This document shows positions 18,347 to 26,626 of a stretch of 64,000 bases of DNA, piece after piece. Below the pieces are notes generated by a model. The model made no database searches. It was not told the origin of the DNA and saw nothing but the letters and a program-made list of their open reading frames with translations. The DNA is taken from the NCBI RefSeq assembly GCF_001427525.1, contig NZ_LMGU01000001.1, positions 1,831,788-1,895,787 of the forward strand, read 5' to 3'. Origin of the DNA: Microbacterium sp. Root61. GTDB taxonomy: Bacteria; Actinomycetota; Actinomycetes; Actinomycetales; Microbacteriaceae. Numbering within the stretch: position 1 is the stretch's first letter; every line of letters begins with the position of its first letter. Position numbers and translations under genes: made by a program.

Positions 18347-19902
18347 GCCGCCTCCTCCTCGTGTCCACCGAGCATGAGTTCGCCGATGTCTGAACGCGAC
18401 GCACCAGCCTCGAGCGTGCCCGACACTCGGCCGCGGTGGAGCACGACGATGCGGTCCGCCAGTTCTCTGAGCTCGTCGAGCTCCTCGCTGAACAGGACGA
18501 TGGCGGCTCCTTCGTCGCGGGAGCGGCGCAGCAGCTCATGGATGTAGCCGATGCCGCGGATGTCGACGCCACGGGTCGGCTGACTCGCGATGAGCACCTT
18601 GGGCCGGCCGATCGTCTCGCGCCCGATGACGACGCGCTGCTGGTTGCCGCCCGAGAGGGAGGACGCGAGATCCGAGGGCGAACCGAACTTGACGGCGGCC
18701 CGGGCGAGGACGGCGGCGACCTGGGACACCACGCGCTTGGGGCGCAGCCAGCCCGCGGTGGCGAGCTCGCGCAGCGACGGTGCCGCGATGGAGTTGTCCG
18801 ACAGCGGCAGCGTGAGCGCGAGCCCTTCGTGCTTGCGATCGGCGCTGACGTACGCGATCCCCCGGCGGCGATGCCGACGGATGCTGGTGTGTGCGACGGA
18901 CTCGCCGTCGACGGTGACGTCACCGGCAGCGAGTGCACGGACGCCGATGAGCGCCTCGGCGAGCTCCTCCTGGCCGTTGCCCGCGACGGCGGCGATGCCG
19001 ACGATCTCTCCGGCGCGGACCGTGAAGCCCACGCCGTCCAGTCTCCGGAATCCGCGATCGTCGTTGGCCGCGACGTCTTCGACGACGAGGCGGACCGCGC
19101 CGGGGGTGCCACGGCTCCCGCTGGCTTCCACGACGGGGGAATCGCCGATGATCAGCTGAGCCAGCATCGCGCGGTCCAGATCAGCGCGCGGATGCTCGGC
19201 GATCGACCGCCCCGCACGCAGGACGGTCACGTCCTGGGCGATGGCGAGCACCTCGTCGAGCTTGTGGCTGATGAAGATGATGGTGCGTCCGGCATCCCGC
19301 AGCGAGGTGAGCAGTGCCAGCAGCTCCTTCGCCTGCGCCGGCGCGAGCACCGCCGTCGGCTCATCGAGGATGAGGACGTCGGCGCCGCGATAGACCAGTC
19401 GCAGGATCTCGACCTGCTGCTGGATCGCGATGGACACCCCGGATGCCGGTGCGTCCCACTCGATCTCGACTCCGACATCCGCCGCCAGCGCCACGGCACG
19501 TTCCCGTGCCGCGCGCCAGTCGAGCACGCCCAACCGGGCGACCTCGTCGCCGAGAATGAGGTTCTCCAGCAGGCTCAGCTCGGGGATGATCGCGAGTTCC
19601 TGCTGGACGAGCCCGATGCCGCGCTCGATGGCCGCACGCGGCGAGGAGAGGACCGTGGGCTCGTCGTCGACGATCACGCTGCCCTGATCAGGGCGGTCGA
19701 GTCCGTACAGCATGCGCATCAGGGTGCTCTTGCCTGCACCGTTCTCGCCGATCACGGCATGGATCGTTCCCGGAGCCACCGAAAGGCTCACGTCGATGTT
19801 CGCGCGTACGGAACCGAAGGAACGGCTGATCCCCTCCGCGCCGATCCGGCGACGGATCGCCGGATCGGACGCGGACGCGCGGTCACCTGGGAGGGTGCTC
19901 AT
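18343..19902 (-). CDS. BMP-type ABC transporter ATP-binding protein, tandem ATPase domains
   Basis: A 519-residue protein with two ABC ATPase domains, as in RbsA and nucleoside importers. Domain 1 has Walker A GENGAGKS (52-59) and Walker B LILDEPTAVL (from 177), but its signature is degraded: SGVSIAIQQQVEIL (from 154) replaces the usual LSVGxQQ pattern. Domain 2 has the usual altered Walker A (AAVAGNGQEEL) and an intact SSLSGGNQQR signature. The gene follows the binding protein after a 33-base gap and overlaps the first permease by ATGA. The degenerate first signature may leave only one fully functional composite site. The importer assignment is firm. Confidence 0.9.
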   Translation of the reverse strand: MSTLPGDRASASDPAIRRRIGAEGISRSFGSVRANIDVSLSVAPGTIHAVIGENGAGKSTLMRMLYGLDRPDQGSVIVDDEPTVLSSPRAAIERGIGLVQQELAIIPELSLLENLILGDEVARLGVLDWRAARERAVALAADVGVEIEWDAPASGVSIAIQQQVEILRLVYRGADVLILDEPTAVLAPAQAKELLALLTSLRDAGRTIIFISHKLDEVLAIAQDVTVLRAGRSIAEHPRADLDRAMLAQLIIGDSPVVEASGSRGTPGAVRLVVEDVAANDDRGFRRLDGVGFTVRAGEIVGIAAVAGNGQEELAEALIGVRALAAGDVTVDGESVAHTSIRRHRRRGIAYVSADRKHEGLALTLPLSDNSIAAPSLRELATAGWLRPKRVVSQVAAVLARAAVKFGSPSDLASSLSGGNQQRVVIGRETIGRPKVLIASQPTRGVDIRGIGYIHELLRRSRDEGAAIVLFSEELDELRELADRIVVLHRGRVSGTLEAGASRSDIGELMLGGHEEEAA

Positions 19903-19935
19903 TGGCGTGGGCCTTTCTTAGGGGTGTTGAGGGTG

Positions 19936-21003
19936 TCAGCTCTTGCCGAACCAGTCGGGGTTGCCGCTGTCGATGGCGTTCCACACGACGATGTCGCCGG
20001 AGATGATGCGCTCCTTGAGCTCGTCGATGCGGGCGATCGTGTCCTCGCCGATGGCGTCGCGGGTGAACTCGAAGTCGGTGAGTCCGACGCCGTCCTGCTT
20101 GAGACCGAGGTTGATCGTCTTGCCGGCGGGGAACTTGCCCGCGGCGTAGTCCGCGAGAACGGTCTCCATCGCGACGTCGGTCTTCTTCAGCATGCTCGTG
20201 AGCACGTTGCCGGGAGCCATGCCGTCCTGGTTCGTGTCGACGCCGACCGCATAGTGGTTGGCGTCCTTCGCCGCTTGGATGACACCGGCTCCCGTACCGC
20301 CCGCGACGGCGTAGACGATGTCGGCGCCCTGGTCGAACATCGACTGTGCGAGCTGCTGCCCCTTCGTCGGGTCACCGAAGTCGTTCGAGTAGGCCACGAG
20401 CACCTTCACGTCGGGGTCGACATCGCGCGCCCCCTGGGCGAAGCCCACGAGGAACTTGTCGATGCCGGCGGCCTGGGTGCCGCCGATGACGCCGATGACC
20501 TTCTCAGGGTTGATCTTCGGATCGCTCGTGTTGGTGGTGTGGATCGCGGCGAGGGCACCGGCGAGGTACGACCCCTCCTGCTCCTGGAACACGACCGACG
20601 CGACGTTGTCGCCCTCGGCGACGGCGTTCAGCTGGACCCAATCGGTGTCGGGATAGTCGGCGGCGACACGCGGAAGCACCTCGGCATGCGATGCCTCGAG
20701 GTCGATGACCAGACCGAGCCCACCATCGCCTGCGCGACGGAGGACCTGCTCACCCTGACCGACCACGTCGTCCGACTCGATCGAGGTGCCCTCCATGCCG
20801 TTGGTCTTCAGCCCGCTGTTGAAGCCCTTCAGCGCGAGGTCGTTGTACGACTCGTCGCCGAGGCCGCCCTGCGCGATCACGAGGGCAGCACGGCCGACTT
20901 CACTGTCGCTTCCGCTGTCATTGCCGTTCGTCTGCGCCGAGCATCCGGTGACCAGCAGCAAGGCCGCCACCGGTGCGATGGCTAGAGCGATTCGATTCTT
21001 CAT
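19936..21003 (-). CDS. BMP-family nucleoside-binding lipoprotein
   Basis: A 355-residue solute-binding protein of the basic membrane protein (BMP/Med, PnrA-like) family. The signal peptide ends in a lipobox LVTGC with Cys21. The mature domain shows GGLGDESYNDLALKG, the conserved Asn/Asp opening of the BMP fold, then VIGVIGGTQAAGIDKFLVGFAQGA and TGAGVIQAAK. Relatives bind purine nucleosides such as inosine and guanosine. The start at 21003 is supported by GGAGAAACCC just upstream. The gene begins inside the 3' end of the gntR frame (86-base overlap on the same strand), so translation is coupled to the regulator. It defines the ligand class for the operon. Confidence 0.92.
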   Translation of the reverse strand: MKNRIALAIAPVAALLLVTGCSAQTNGNDSGSDSEVGRAALVIAQGGLGDESYNDLALKGFNSGLKTNGMEGTSIESDDVVGQGEQVLRRAGDGGLGLVIDLEASHAEVLPRVAADYPDTDWVQLNAVAEGDNVASVVFQEQEGSYLAGALAAIHTTNTSDPKINPEKVIGVIGGTQAAGIDKFLVGFAQGARDVDPDVKVLVAYSNDFGDPTKGQQLAQSMFDQGADIVYAVAGGTGAGVIQAAKDANHYAVGVDTNQDGMAPGNVLTSMLKKTDVAMETVLADYAAGKFPAGKTINLGLKQDGVGLTDFEFTRDAIGEDTIARIDELKERIISGDIVVWNAIDSGNPDWFGKS

Positions 21004-21775
21004 GGGTTTCTCCGTGGGTGGGTGCGAATGTGATGTGGTACAGGTATTCCGTCCCGAGGTACCGGGCGCGGACGACTTCGATCAGGCGGCCGTTCTGATC
21101 GCGCGATGCGCGGACGACCTCGATCAGGGCGGTGCCCTCGTCGACGCCGAGCAGCTCGGCGTCTCGGGCGCCGGCGTTGATCGCGCGGAGCGATTCATCG
21201 CCGGAAGACAGGAAGATGCCACCGGAACGCATGGACTCGTAGAGCGAGAACGACTCACGTGCGGCGACCGGCTCGGTGACGCCGATCCGGTCGGCCACGT
21301 CCTCAGGGATCAGCGCGCGGTGCACACCGACGGGGCGGTCGTTCACGTGCCGAAGCCGCTCGATCTGCACCAGCGGCTCTGCACCGACGGATTCCAGGTC
21401 GAACGCGCTCGCGGGCCTGGCCGGATCCGCCGCAGCGAATCGCTCGAACGCCAGCAGCTCGCTGCGCGGCGAGAGGCCCAGCCCGTGCACGTGCTGCGAG
21501 AAGCTCGTCAGCTCGGGCAGCAGTCGCTCCATCGGGCGAGCGTTCACGAAGGTGCCCTTGCCCTGGCGTCGCGTCACGAGCCCACGATCGGCGAGTGTGT
21601 CGAACGCCTTGATGACGGTGGCGCGGCTGAGGCGATTCTCCCTGGCCAGCACCGTCTCGCTCGGCAACGGATCACCGGGGCTGAGCTTGGCGAGCTCTAT
21701 GTGGTCCTGTAAGGCATTGGCTAATTGCACGTAGAGAGGCTGCGCGCCGCGCCCGTGCTCAAGTTCTACATACAT
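20918..21775 (-). CDS. GntR-family regulator, HutC (UTRA) subfamily
   Basis: A 285-residue regulator with an N-terminal winged helix (LSPGDPLPSETVLARENRLSRATVIKAFDTL region and RRQGKGTFV) and a C-terminal UTRA ligand domain ending near RYLGTEYLYHITF. The last 28 codons run inside the downstream binding-protein gene and encode a Ser/His/Gly-rich tail outside the known fold. It is the promoter-proximal gene of the 13-gene operon. Two identical palindromes (21799-21851) precede it, so autoregulation and control of the divergent dGTPase gene are likely. UTRA domains often bind phosphosugars or histidine-pathway acids; here a sugar phosphate from nucleoside cleavage is plausible. Confidence 0.9.
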   Translation of the reverse strand: MYVELEHGRGAQPLYVQLANALQDHIELAKLSPGDPLPSETVLARENRLSRATVIKAFDTLADRGLVTRRQGKGTFVNARPMERLLPELTSFSQHVHGLGLSPRSELLAFERFAAADPARPASAFDLESVGAEPLVQIERLRHVNDRPVGVHRALIPEDVADRIGVTEPVAARESFSLYESMRSGGIFLSSGDESLRAINAGARDAELLGVDEGTALIEVVRASRDQNGRLIEVVRARYLGTEYLYHITFAPTHGETHEESNRSSHRTGGGLAAGHRMLGADERQ

Positions 21776-21798
21776 CGTTGTCGGATCTCCATCGTTGG

Positions 21799-21851
21799 CA
21801 TGACCGCTTGTCCGGTCAAGTGTGCAACATGACCGCTTGTCCGGTCAAGTT
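21799..21851. promoter_or_regulatory. Tandem palindromic operators of the HutC-type GntR regulator
   Basis: Two identical 23-bp copies (21799-21821 and 21829-21851) are spaced 30 bp start to start. Each holds a perfect inverted repeat TGACCG-N6-CGGTCA, and on the minus strand each contains a TTGACC that could act as a -35 element. They lie between the regulator gene (start 21775) and the divergent dGTPase gene (start 21945). Sequence identity, symmetry and location make a GntR operator the best explanation. Binding is not proven. Confidence 0.75.
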
Positions 21852-21944
21852 CGAATGTAGAGTGACTTCCATCGCGTCATGCCCCGTTTTACAGAGACGT
21901 AACATGCGGATGCGAGATCTTCACATACGCCGAGAGGAGCGACC

Positions 21945-23471
21945 ATGTCGCCCGAGTCGACCATTCCGACGGATGACCAGGCCCTGCTCGCGCGTCGGTC
22001 GCGGGCCCACTCCGAACCGGAACAGGACTCGGCGCATCCGTTCACCCTCGACCTGGAGCGGATCCAGTTCTCGCCCTACTTCTCGCGTCTGTCGGCGGTG
22101 ACGCAGGTGGTCTCCCCCTCACTGCCCGGCGCTCCGGTCCACAACCGGCTCACGCACACGCTGAAGGTGGGCGCCATCGCGCGCGCCGTCGCGATCCACC
22201 TCAACGAGGCATCGCTGCGCACCGAGAACCGCCTCTCCTGCGACCCGCAGGTCGTCGAAGCCGCCGCGCTCGCCCACGACCTGGGCCACCCGCCGTTCGG
22301 TCATCTCGGCGAATCCGTGCTCGACCGCCTCGCGCGGGAGGAGCTCGATCTGCCGGACGGATTCGAGGGCAACGCGCAGACCTACCGGATCCTCACCGCG
22401 CTGGACGTGACCGAACACGTGCCCGCCGGCCTGAATCTCACGGCCGCCGTCCGCACCGCCACGGCGAAGTACCCGTGGGCGCCCTCGATCGACCCGACCA
22501 CGCTCGATCGGCTCGGTGCACCCCGCGGCATCCGTCGCACACCCGATGGCGGGTACACGGTGTTCAAGTACTCCGCGTACGAGACAGAGCTCGCCGACCT
22601 GGAGTCCGCGCGATCAGAGATGGGCGTCCCCACGCTGCAGCAATCGATCGAGGGCGCCGTGATGGACATCGCCGATGACATCGCCTACTCCGTGCACGAT
22701 ATCGACGACTTCTACCGCGCCGGCATCCTCGATCACGCGCCGATCGCCGCAGAGTTCCGCGGCTGGCTCGAAGCCGTTGCGGACTGGCAGGGGATGGATG
22801 CCGCATCCGTCACCGGCACGCAGGAGCACGGTCACGCGATCGAACGCCTCCGCCGGAAGATCGCGCGGGATGACCCCTGGATCGCGGACGACGAGGCGTT
22901 CCACGACGCCGTCGCCGACGTCTTCCGCGAGCTGGTGGACGAGCTCCTCGCCCGTCCGTTCGACGGCTCACTGACCGCCGAACGTCGACTCGCTGCCTTC
23001 ACCGATCGCTGGATCCGCACGCTTCAGGTCGCGGTCCGCCCCTCGCCCACCGCCGCCCTGCGGTCAGGTCCGGTGACGCTGTCGGTGCAGGCCTGGCACC
23101 ACGTCGAGGTGCTCAAGTTCGTGCACCGCCGCTTCGTCCTGAGCCGCCCCGACCTCGCGATCCATCAGCGCGGGCTGCGCCGCATCCTGTCCCGCTCCGT
23201 CCGCGCACTCATCGCGTGGCTCGAGGACGCGCAGGACCGGGACCGCGTCCCGCTGCGCCTGCGCGAGCTCATCGACCTGGCGCTGAGCGACCAGCGACGG
23301 TGGGCCGCGGAATCCGGGACCGCCCTGCCGCCCGGGCGCCTGGACGCGCTTGCTCGCGGGCGCGGGGTGCTCGACTACGTCGCATCTCTGACCGACGCCC
23401 AGGCCTTCGCCCTGTCGGAGGCCATCTCGGGCCGCGCCGACCGGCTCTGGTCTGTGGGTCAGCGCCTCTGA
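21945..23471 (+). CDS. dgt: Deoxyguanosinetriphosphate triphosphohydrolase-like HD protein
   Basis: A 508-residue HD-superfamily enzyme. Metal ligands are visible as His71 (NRLTHTLKVG), the His111-Asp112 pair (ALAHDLGHPPFGH) and a later Asp (MDIADDIAYSVHD). The overall plan matches dNTP triphosphohydrolases, which split a dNTP to the deoxynucleoside and triphosphate in the cytoplasm. The ATG at 21945 follows AGAGGAG six bases upstream. In many actinobacteria dgt is near dnaG; here it is divergent from the nucleoside-catabolic operon and shares its operator region. That may link dNTP turnover to nucleoside use. The annotation is firm, the regulatory link is inferred. Confidence 0.9.
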   Translation: MSPESTIPTDDQALLARRSRAHSEPEQDSAHPFTLDLERIQFSPYFSRLSAVTQVVSPSLPGAPVHNRLTHTLKVGAIARAVAIHLNEASLRTENRLSCDPQVVEAAALAHDLGHPPFGHLGESVLDRLAREELDLPDGFEGNAQTYRILTALDVTEHVPAGLNLTAAVRTATAKYPWAPSIDPTTLDRLGAPRGIRRTPDGGYTVFKYSAYETELADLESARSEMGVPTLQQSIEGAVMDIADDIAYSVHDIDDFYRAGILDHAPIAAEFRGWLEAVADWQGMDAASVTGTQEHGHAIERLRRKIARDDPWIADDEAFHDAVADVFRELVDELLARPFDGSLTAERRLAAFTDRWIRTLQVAVRPSPTAALRSGPVTLSVQAWHHVEVLKFVHRRFVLSRPDLAIHQRGLRRILSRSVRALIAWLEDAQDRDRVPLRLRELIDLALSDQRRWAAESGTALPPGRLDALARGRGVLDYVASLTDAQAFALSEAISGRADRLWSVGQRL

Positions 23472-23591
23472 GCAGCGGTCGCCGCGTCACGACGGCCCCT
23501 CCTCCACAGGGCACTCCACCCGCGACCCGGCGATCGTCATCGAGCCACTACAGTGATCTGGCGCGGCCTCATACCTGAAACCTGCGCGCAA

Positions 23592-23607
23592 TTTGCCACG
23601 CGGCAAA
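23592..23607. promoter_or_regulatory. Candidate operator upstream of the MFS/DUF2804 operon
   Basis: A short perfect inverted repeat, TTTGCC-N4-GGCAAA, lies 22 bases before the GTG start of the MFS gene, just upstream of its AGAAGGAGA ribosome-binding site. The site could bind a repressor, or form a small hairpin in the leader. No regulator gene is adjacent. Confidence 0.4.
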
Positions 23608-23629
23608 GACGCCGTGGAGAAGGAGACCC

Positions 23630-24868
23630 GTGAGCACGCTCGCTGCGGCACCGCCGCGCACATCCGACCGACGACTGTTGACGTGGATGTTCGTGATGAA
23701 CGCCGCGCTGCTGACCTGCTACGCGGGATTCATGGTCATCTTCATCCCCGACCAGGTGCAGCAGCTCGACCCCGTCAACAAGGTGGGCAACCTCGCCATC
23801 GTGATGACGGCATCCTCGGTCGGCGCGATCATCATCCACCCGCTGATCGGCGCGTTCTCCGACCGGACCCGCAGCAGGTTCGGTCGGCGAGCGCCGTGGA
23901 TGATCCTCAGCGCCGCGACCGCCGCGGTATTCATGGTGCTGTTGTCCGGCGCCGCCGAGCTGTGGACGCTCGGTGTCTACTGGGTGCTGGTGATGCTGGC
24001 GCTGAACGCGCTCGCCACGGCGCAGGCCGCCATCGTCCCCGACCGGATCCGTCGGGAGCGCTTCGGCGTCGCCTCCGGTGTGCTGGCGATGGGGACGTTC
24101 CTCGGCATGGGACTCGGCGTCGCCGGCGCCGGGTTCTTCGCGCAGAGCATCGGGATCGGCTACGCGACCTTCGGCGCGATGATCCTGGTGGCCACGCTGC
24201 TGTTCACGATCTTCAACCGCGACTTCTCCTCACGCGAGCTGGGCGTGCCACCGTTCAATTGGAAGACGTTCTTCGCGAGCTTCTGGGTGAGCCCCCGGGC
24301 CTACCCGGACTTCTGGTGGGCGTTCGCAGGCCGATTCATGCTCATCCTCGCCTACCAGAGCGTGCAGTCCTATCTCCTGTACATCCTGCGCGATTACATC
24401 GGTGTCTCCGATGCCGCTTCGACGGCGCTCAGCACACCGCTGACGGCCGTGATGCTGGTCGGCGCCCTGGCCACGGCATTCGCCATGGGCAAGCTCAGCG
24501 ATCGTCTCGGCCGACGCAAGATCTTCGTCATCATCGCGTCGCTCATCATGGCGGGATCCCTGGTGATCCCCCTCGTCTCCCCCACCGTGGCGGGGATGTT
24601 CGCGCTCGCGGCCACCTTCGGCCTCGGCTACGGCATCTACATGAGCGTCGACTCCGCGTTGATGAACGAGGTGCTCCCCAAGGCCGAAGCAGCCGGCAAG
24701 GATCTCGGCATTCTGAACATCGCCACGACGCTGCCGCAGGCGCTCACGCCGGTCATCGTCTGGGCCCTCATCGCTCTCACCGGCAGCTACACGACGGTCT
24801 TCGCAGCCGGCATCGTCTTCGCCATCGTCGGGGCCCTGTCGGTCCTCCCGATCAAGTCGGTGCGATGA
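23630..24868 (+). CDS. MFS transporter
   Basis: A 412-residue major-facilitator protein with about twelve membrane segments. It has the loop 2-3 signature DRTRSRFGRRAPW and its repeat after segment 8, SDRLGRRKIF. The GTG start at 23630 follows GAGAAGGAGACCC. The first half resembles sugar/glycoside (GPH-like) and SLC45-like carriers because of the FGRRAPWM motif; this family impression is tentative. It overlaps the DUF2804 gene by ATGA, so the two act together. An MFS carrier plus a DUF2804 protein suggests uptake or export of a glycan or lipid-like compound, but nothing specific can be said. Confidence 0.88.
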   Translation: MSTLAAAPPRTSDRRLLTWMFVMNAALLTCYAGFMVIFIPDQVQQLDPVNKVGNLAIVMTASSVGAIIIHPLIGAFSDRTRSRFGRRAPWMILSAATAAVFMVLLSGAAELWTLGVYWVLVMLALNALATAQAAIVPDRIRRERFGVASGVLAMGTFLGMGLGVAGAGFFAQSIGIGYATFGAMILVATLLFTIFNRDFSSRELGVPPFNWKTFFASFWVSPRAYPDFWWAFAGRFMLILAYQSVQSYLLYILRDYIGVSDAASTALSTPLTAVMLVGALATAFAMGKLSDRLGRRKIFVIIASLIMAGSLVIPLVSPTVAGMFALAATFGLGYGIYMSVDSALMNEVLPKAEAAGKDLGILNIATTLPQALTPVIVWALIALTGSYTTVFAAGIVFAIVGALSVLPIKSVR

Positions 24869-25866
24869 CCGCTCACGAGATCACCACCCCGGTCGCCCTC
24901 GTCCGACCCGACGGACGCCTCGATCCCGCGTCGATCGGATGGACGCGGCGCCAGCTGCACGACACAGACCGGATCGGCCGCGGCTGGTACGGCTGGGGGC
25001 GCAACAAGCGCTGGGAATACTGGGGGATCGTCACCCCGACGCACATCGTCGCCCTCACCATCGCGGCGCTGGACTTCGCCAACGTGCGGCAGCTCTGGAT
25101 CCTGGATCGCACGACCCACGAGAGCATCGACACCTTCGAGATCCGGCCGCTCAACCGCGGCGTATCCCTCGCCGGCACGCATGGCAGGGGTCCGAACTGC
25201 GCCCACGGACCCGGACTGTCACTGCGCTTCGACGAAGCGGTCGGCGGCACCCGGCTTCGCGCGCGGACCTCACGGGTGCGGGTGGATCTCTTCGCGGAGA
25301 CCCGCCCAGGTCATGAGGCCATGGGCATCGCGTCACCGCACAGCAGACGCCTCGTCGACTACACCGTGAAGGATGTGGATCGCCCCACCCGCGGCACGCT
25401 GACCATCGATGACGTCATCTACGACGCCTCCGGATTCGCCGTGCTCGACCACGCCCGCTCGCGCGGCCCGTACCGCACCGACTGGAACTGGGGTGCGGCG
25501 GTCGGAGAGGTCGACGGACGACGAATCGGGATCAACCTCGGCGGCGGCGGACCTCGCGGGCTGCGCCACGGCCTGTCTCACACGGCCTTCACCGTCGATG
25601 GTCGAGTCCACAAGATCCCCACGGTGCTGGAGTGGGAGTTCGACCACACCGACTGGATGAAGCCGTGGCGGCTGTTCACGGATCGTGTCGAGCTGACTTT
25701 CACGCCGTTCTACGACCGCTACGCACGCACCAACCTGCTGGTCATCCGCTCCACGACGCACCAGTGCTTCGGTACCTTCCGAGGCCGCGTGCAAACCGAC
25801 GAGGGCGAGTGGATCACCGTCGACGGCCTCGAAGGCTGGGCCGAGGACGTCCACAACCGCTGGTGA
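24865..25866 (+). CDS. DUF2804 domain protein
   Basis: A 333-residue protein matching the DUF2804 family pattern: RGWYGWGRNKRWEYWGI near the N-terminus, DWNWGAAVGEVDGRRIGINLGGG in the middle and WRLFTDRVELTFTPFYDR near the C-terminus. No signal peptide or membrane segment. The family is uncharacterised; the Trp-rich beta-structure recalls lipocalin-like or carbohydrate-binding folds, which is speculation. Translation is coupled to the preceding MFS gene. A weak 6-bp hairpin (25896-25911) follows in the short gap to the convergent FMN reductase gene. Confidence 0.82.
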   Translation: MTAHEITTPVALVRPDGRLDPASIGWTRRQLHDTDRIGRGWYGWGRNKRWEYWGIVTPTHIVALTIAALDFANVRQLWILDRTTHESIDTFEIRPLNRGVSLAGTHGRGPNCAHGPGLSLRFDEAVGGTRLRARTSRVRVDLFAETRPGHEAMGIASPHSRRLVDYTVKDVDRPTRGTLTIDDVIYDASGFAVLDHARSRGPYRTDWNWGAAVGEVDGRRIGINLGGGGPRGLRHGLSHTAFTVDGRVHKIPTVLEWEFDHTDWMKPWRLFTDRVELTFTPFYDRYARTNLLVIRSTTHQCFGTFRGRVQTDEGEWITVDGLEGWAEDVHNRW

Positions 25867-25911
25867 GGATGGTGAAACGCTGCGGAGCGCGTCCGCGGAT
25901 CTGACGATCCG

Positions 25912-26487
25912 TCACACGGGCTCCTGCCGCGGCAGCACGGTGAGCACCCGCTCGATGTGGTCGCGGAATTCCGCCATGAAGGTGCGGAGGAACTCCTCGG
26001 TCCGCGTGCTGGTGATCGTGCCGTCGTCCTCGAAGTCTTCGTACGAGAAGCGCACGTAGGCCTCCGGCGCGGTCATCTGTCGCGCGTTGCAGAAGCTCAG
26101 CACGCCGCGCAGACTCTGTTGCGCGACCGCGGTTCCGATCGGGCCGGTGGAGGCTCCGATCACCGCGGCCGGGATGTGGTCGAACGAGTTCTGCCCCCAC
26201 GGCCGCGATGCCCAGTCGATCGCGTTCTTCAACGCACCGGGGATCGACCTGTTGTATTCGGGCGTGACGAACAGGACCGCATCCATCGCCGAGATGGCGT
26301 CCTTCAGCGCTCTCCCCTGCGGCGGATAATCGGCGTCGTAGTCGGGGCTGTACAGCGGAAGATCGCGGATGGGGATTTCGATGAGCTCGAACTCTTCGGG
26401 CGCGACGCTGATCAGCGCTTTCGAGAGGATGCGGTTGATCGATGTCGACGAGAGACTCCCGACGAAGTAACCGACTCGGTAGGACAT
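25912..26487 (-). CDS. NAD(P)H-dependent FMN reductase
   Basis: A 191-residue flavodoxin-fold reductase of the FMN_red family. The phosphate loop is GSLSSTSINR (residues 10-19), and the flavin-stacking PEYNRSIPGALKNAIDW motif follows near residues 77-93. Relatives reduce FMN, quinones, azo compounds or chromate using NAD(P)H. It stands alone on the minus strand with 140 bp before it and a FAD oxidoreductase gene further upstream in the same direction. No specific substrate can be assigned. Confidence 0.88.
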   Translation of the reverse strand: MSYRVGYFVGSLSSTSINRILSKALISVAPEEFELIEIPIRDLPLYSPDYDADYPPQGRALKDAISAMDAVLFVTPEYNRSIPGALKNAIDWASRPWGQNSFDHIPAAVIGASTGPIGTAVAQQSLRGVLSFCNARQMTAPEAYVRFSYEDFEDDGTITSTRTEEFLRTFMAEFRDHIERVLTVLPRQEPV

Positions 26488-26626
26488 GGCGGCTCCCCTG
26501 TTCGCGGCGATACAGGTTCAGTGTGCTCCCGTGGCGAAGATGCCGGTAGCCCCGCTGCGGCTCCGCCTCCCGTCCGAGGAATAGGGCGGTGCACGCCGAT
26601 GACCTAAGTCGCGGCATCCGGATCGA

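Noticed and set aside
18436..20985. Long plus-strand open frame opposite the BMP ATPase and lipoprotein genes
   Set aside because: Arises from high GC third-position bias; it lacks family motifs, and the minus-strand genes show clear Walker motifs and a lipobox.
21799..21851. The two 23-bp repeats as a minimal CRISPR or attachment site
   Set aside because: Only two copies, 7-base gap, internal dyad symmetry and promoter position fit a regulator site; no cas or integrase genes are present.
23593..25866. A 757-codon frame spanning the MFS and DUF2804 genes
   Set aside because: Its first part is an out-of-frame shadow of the MFS gene; its last part is the true DUF2804 frame, which starts at 24865.
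25896..25911. Hairpin CGGATC-TGAC-GATCCG as a terminator
   Set aside because: Only 6 bp of stem and no T-run; too weak to call.
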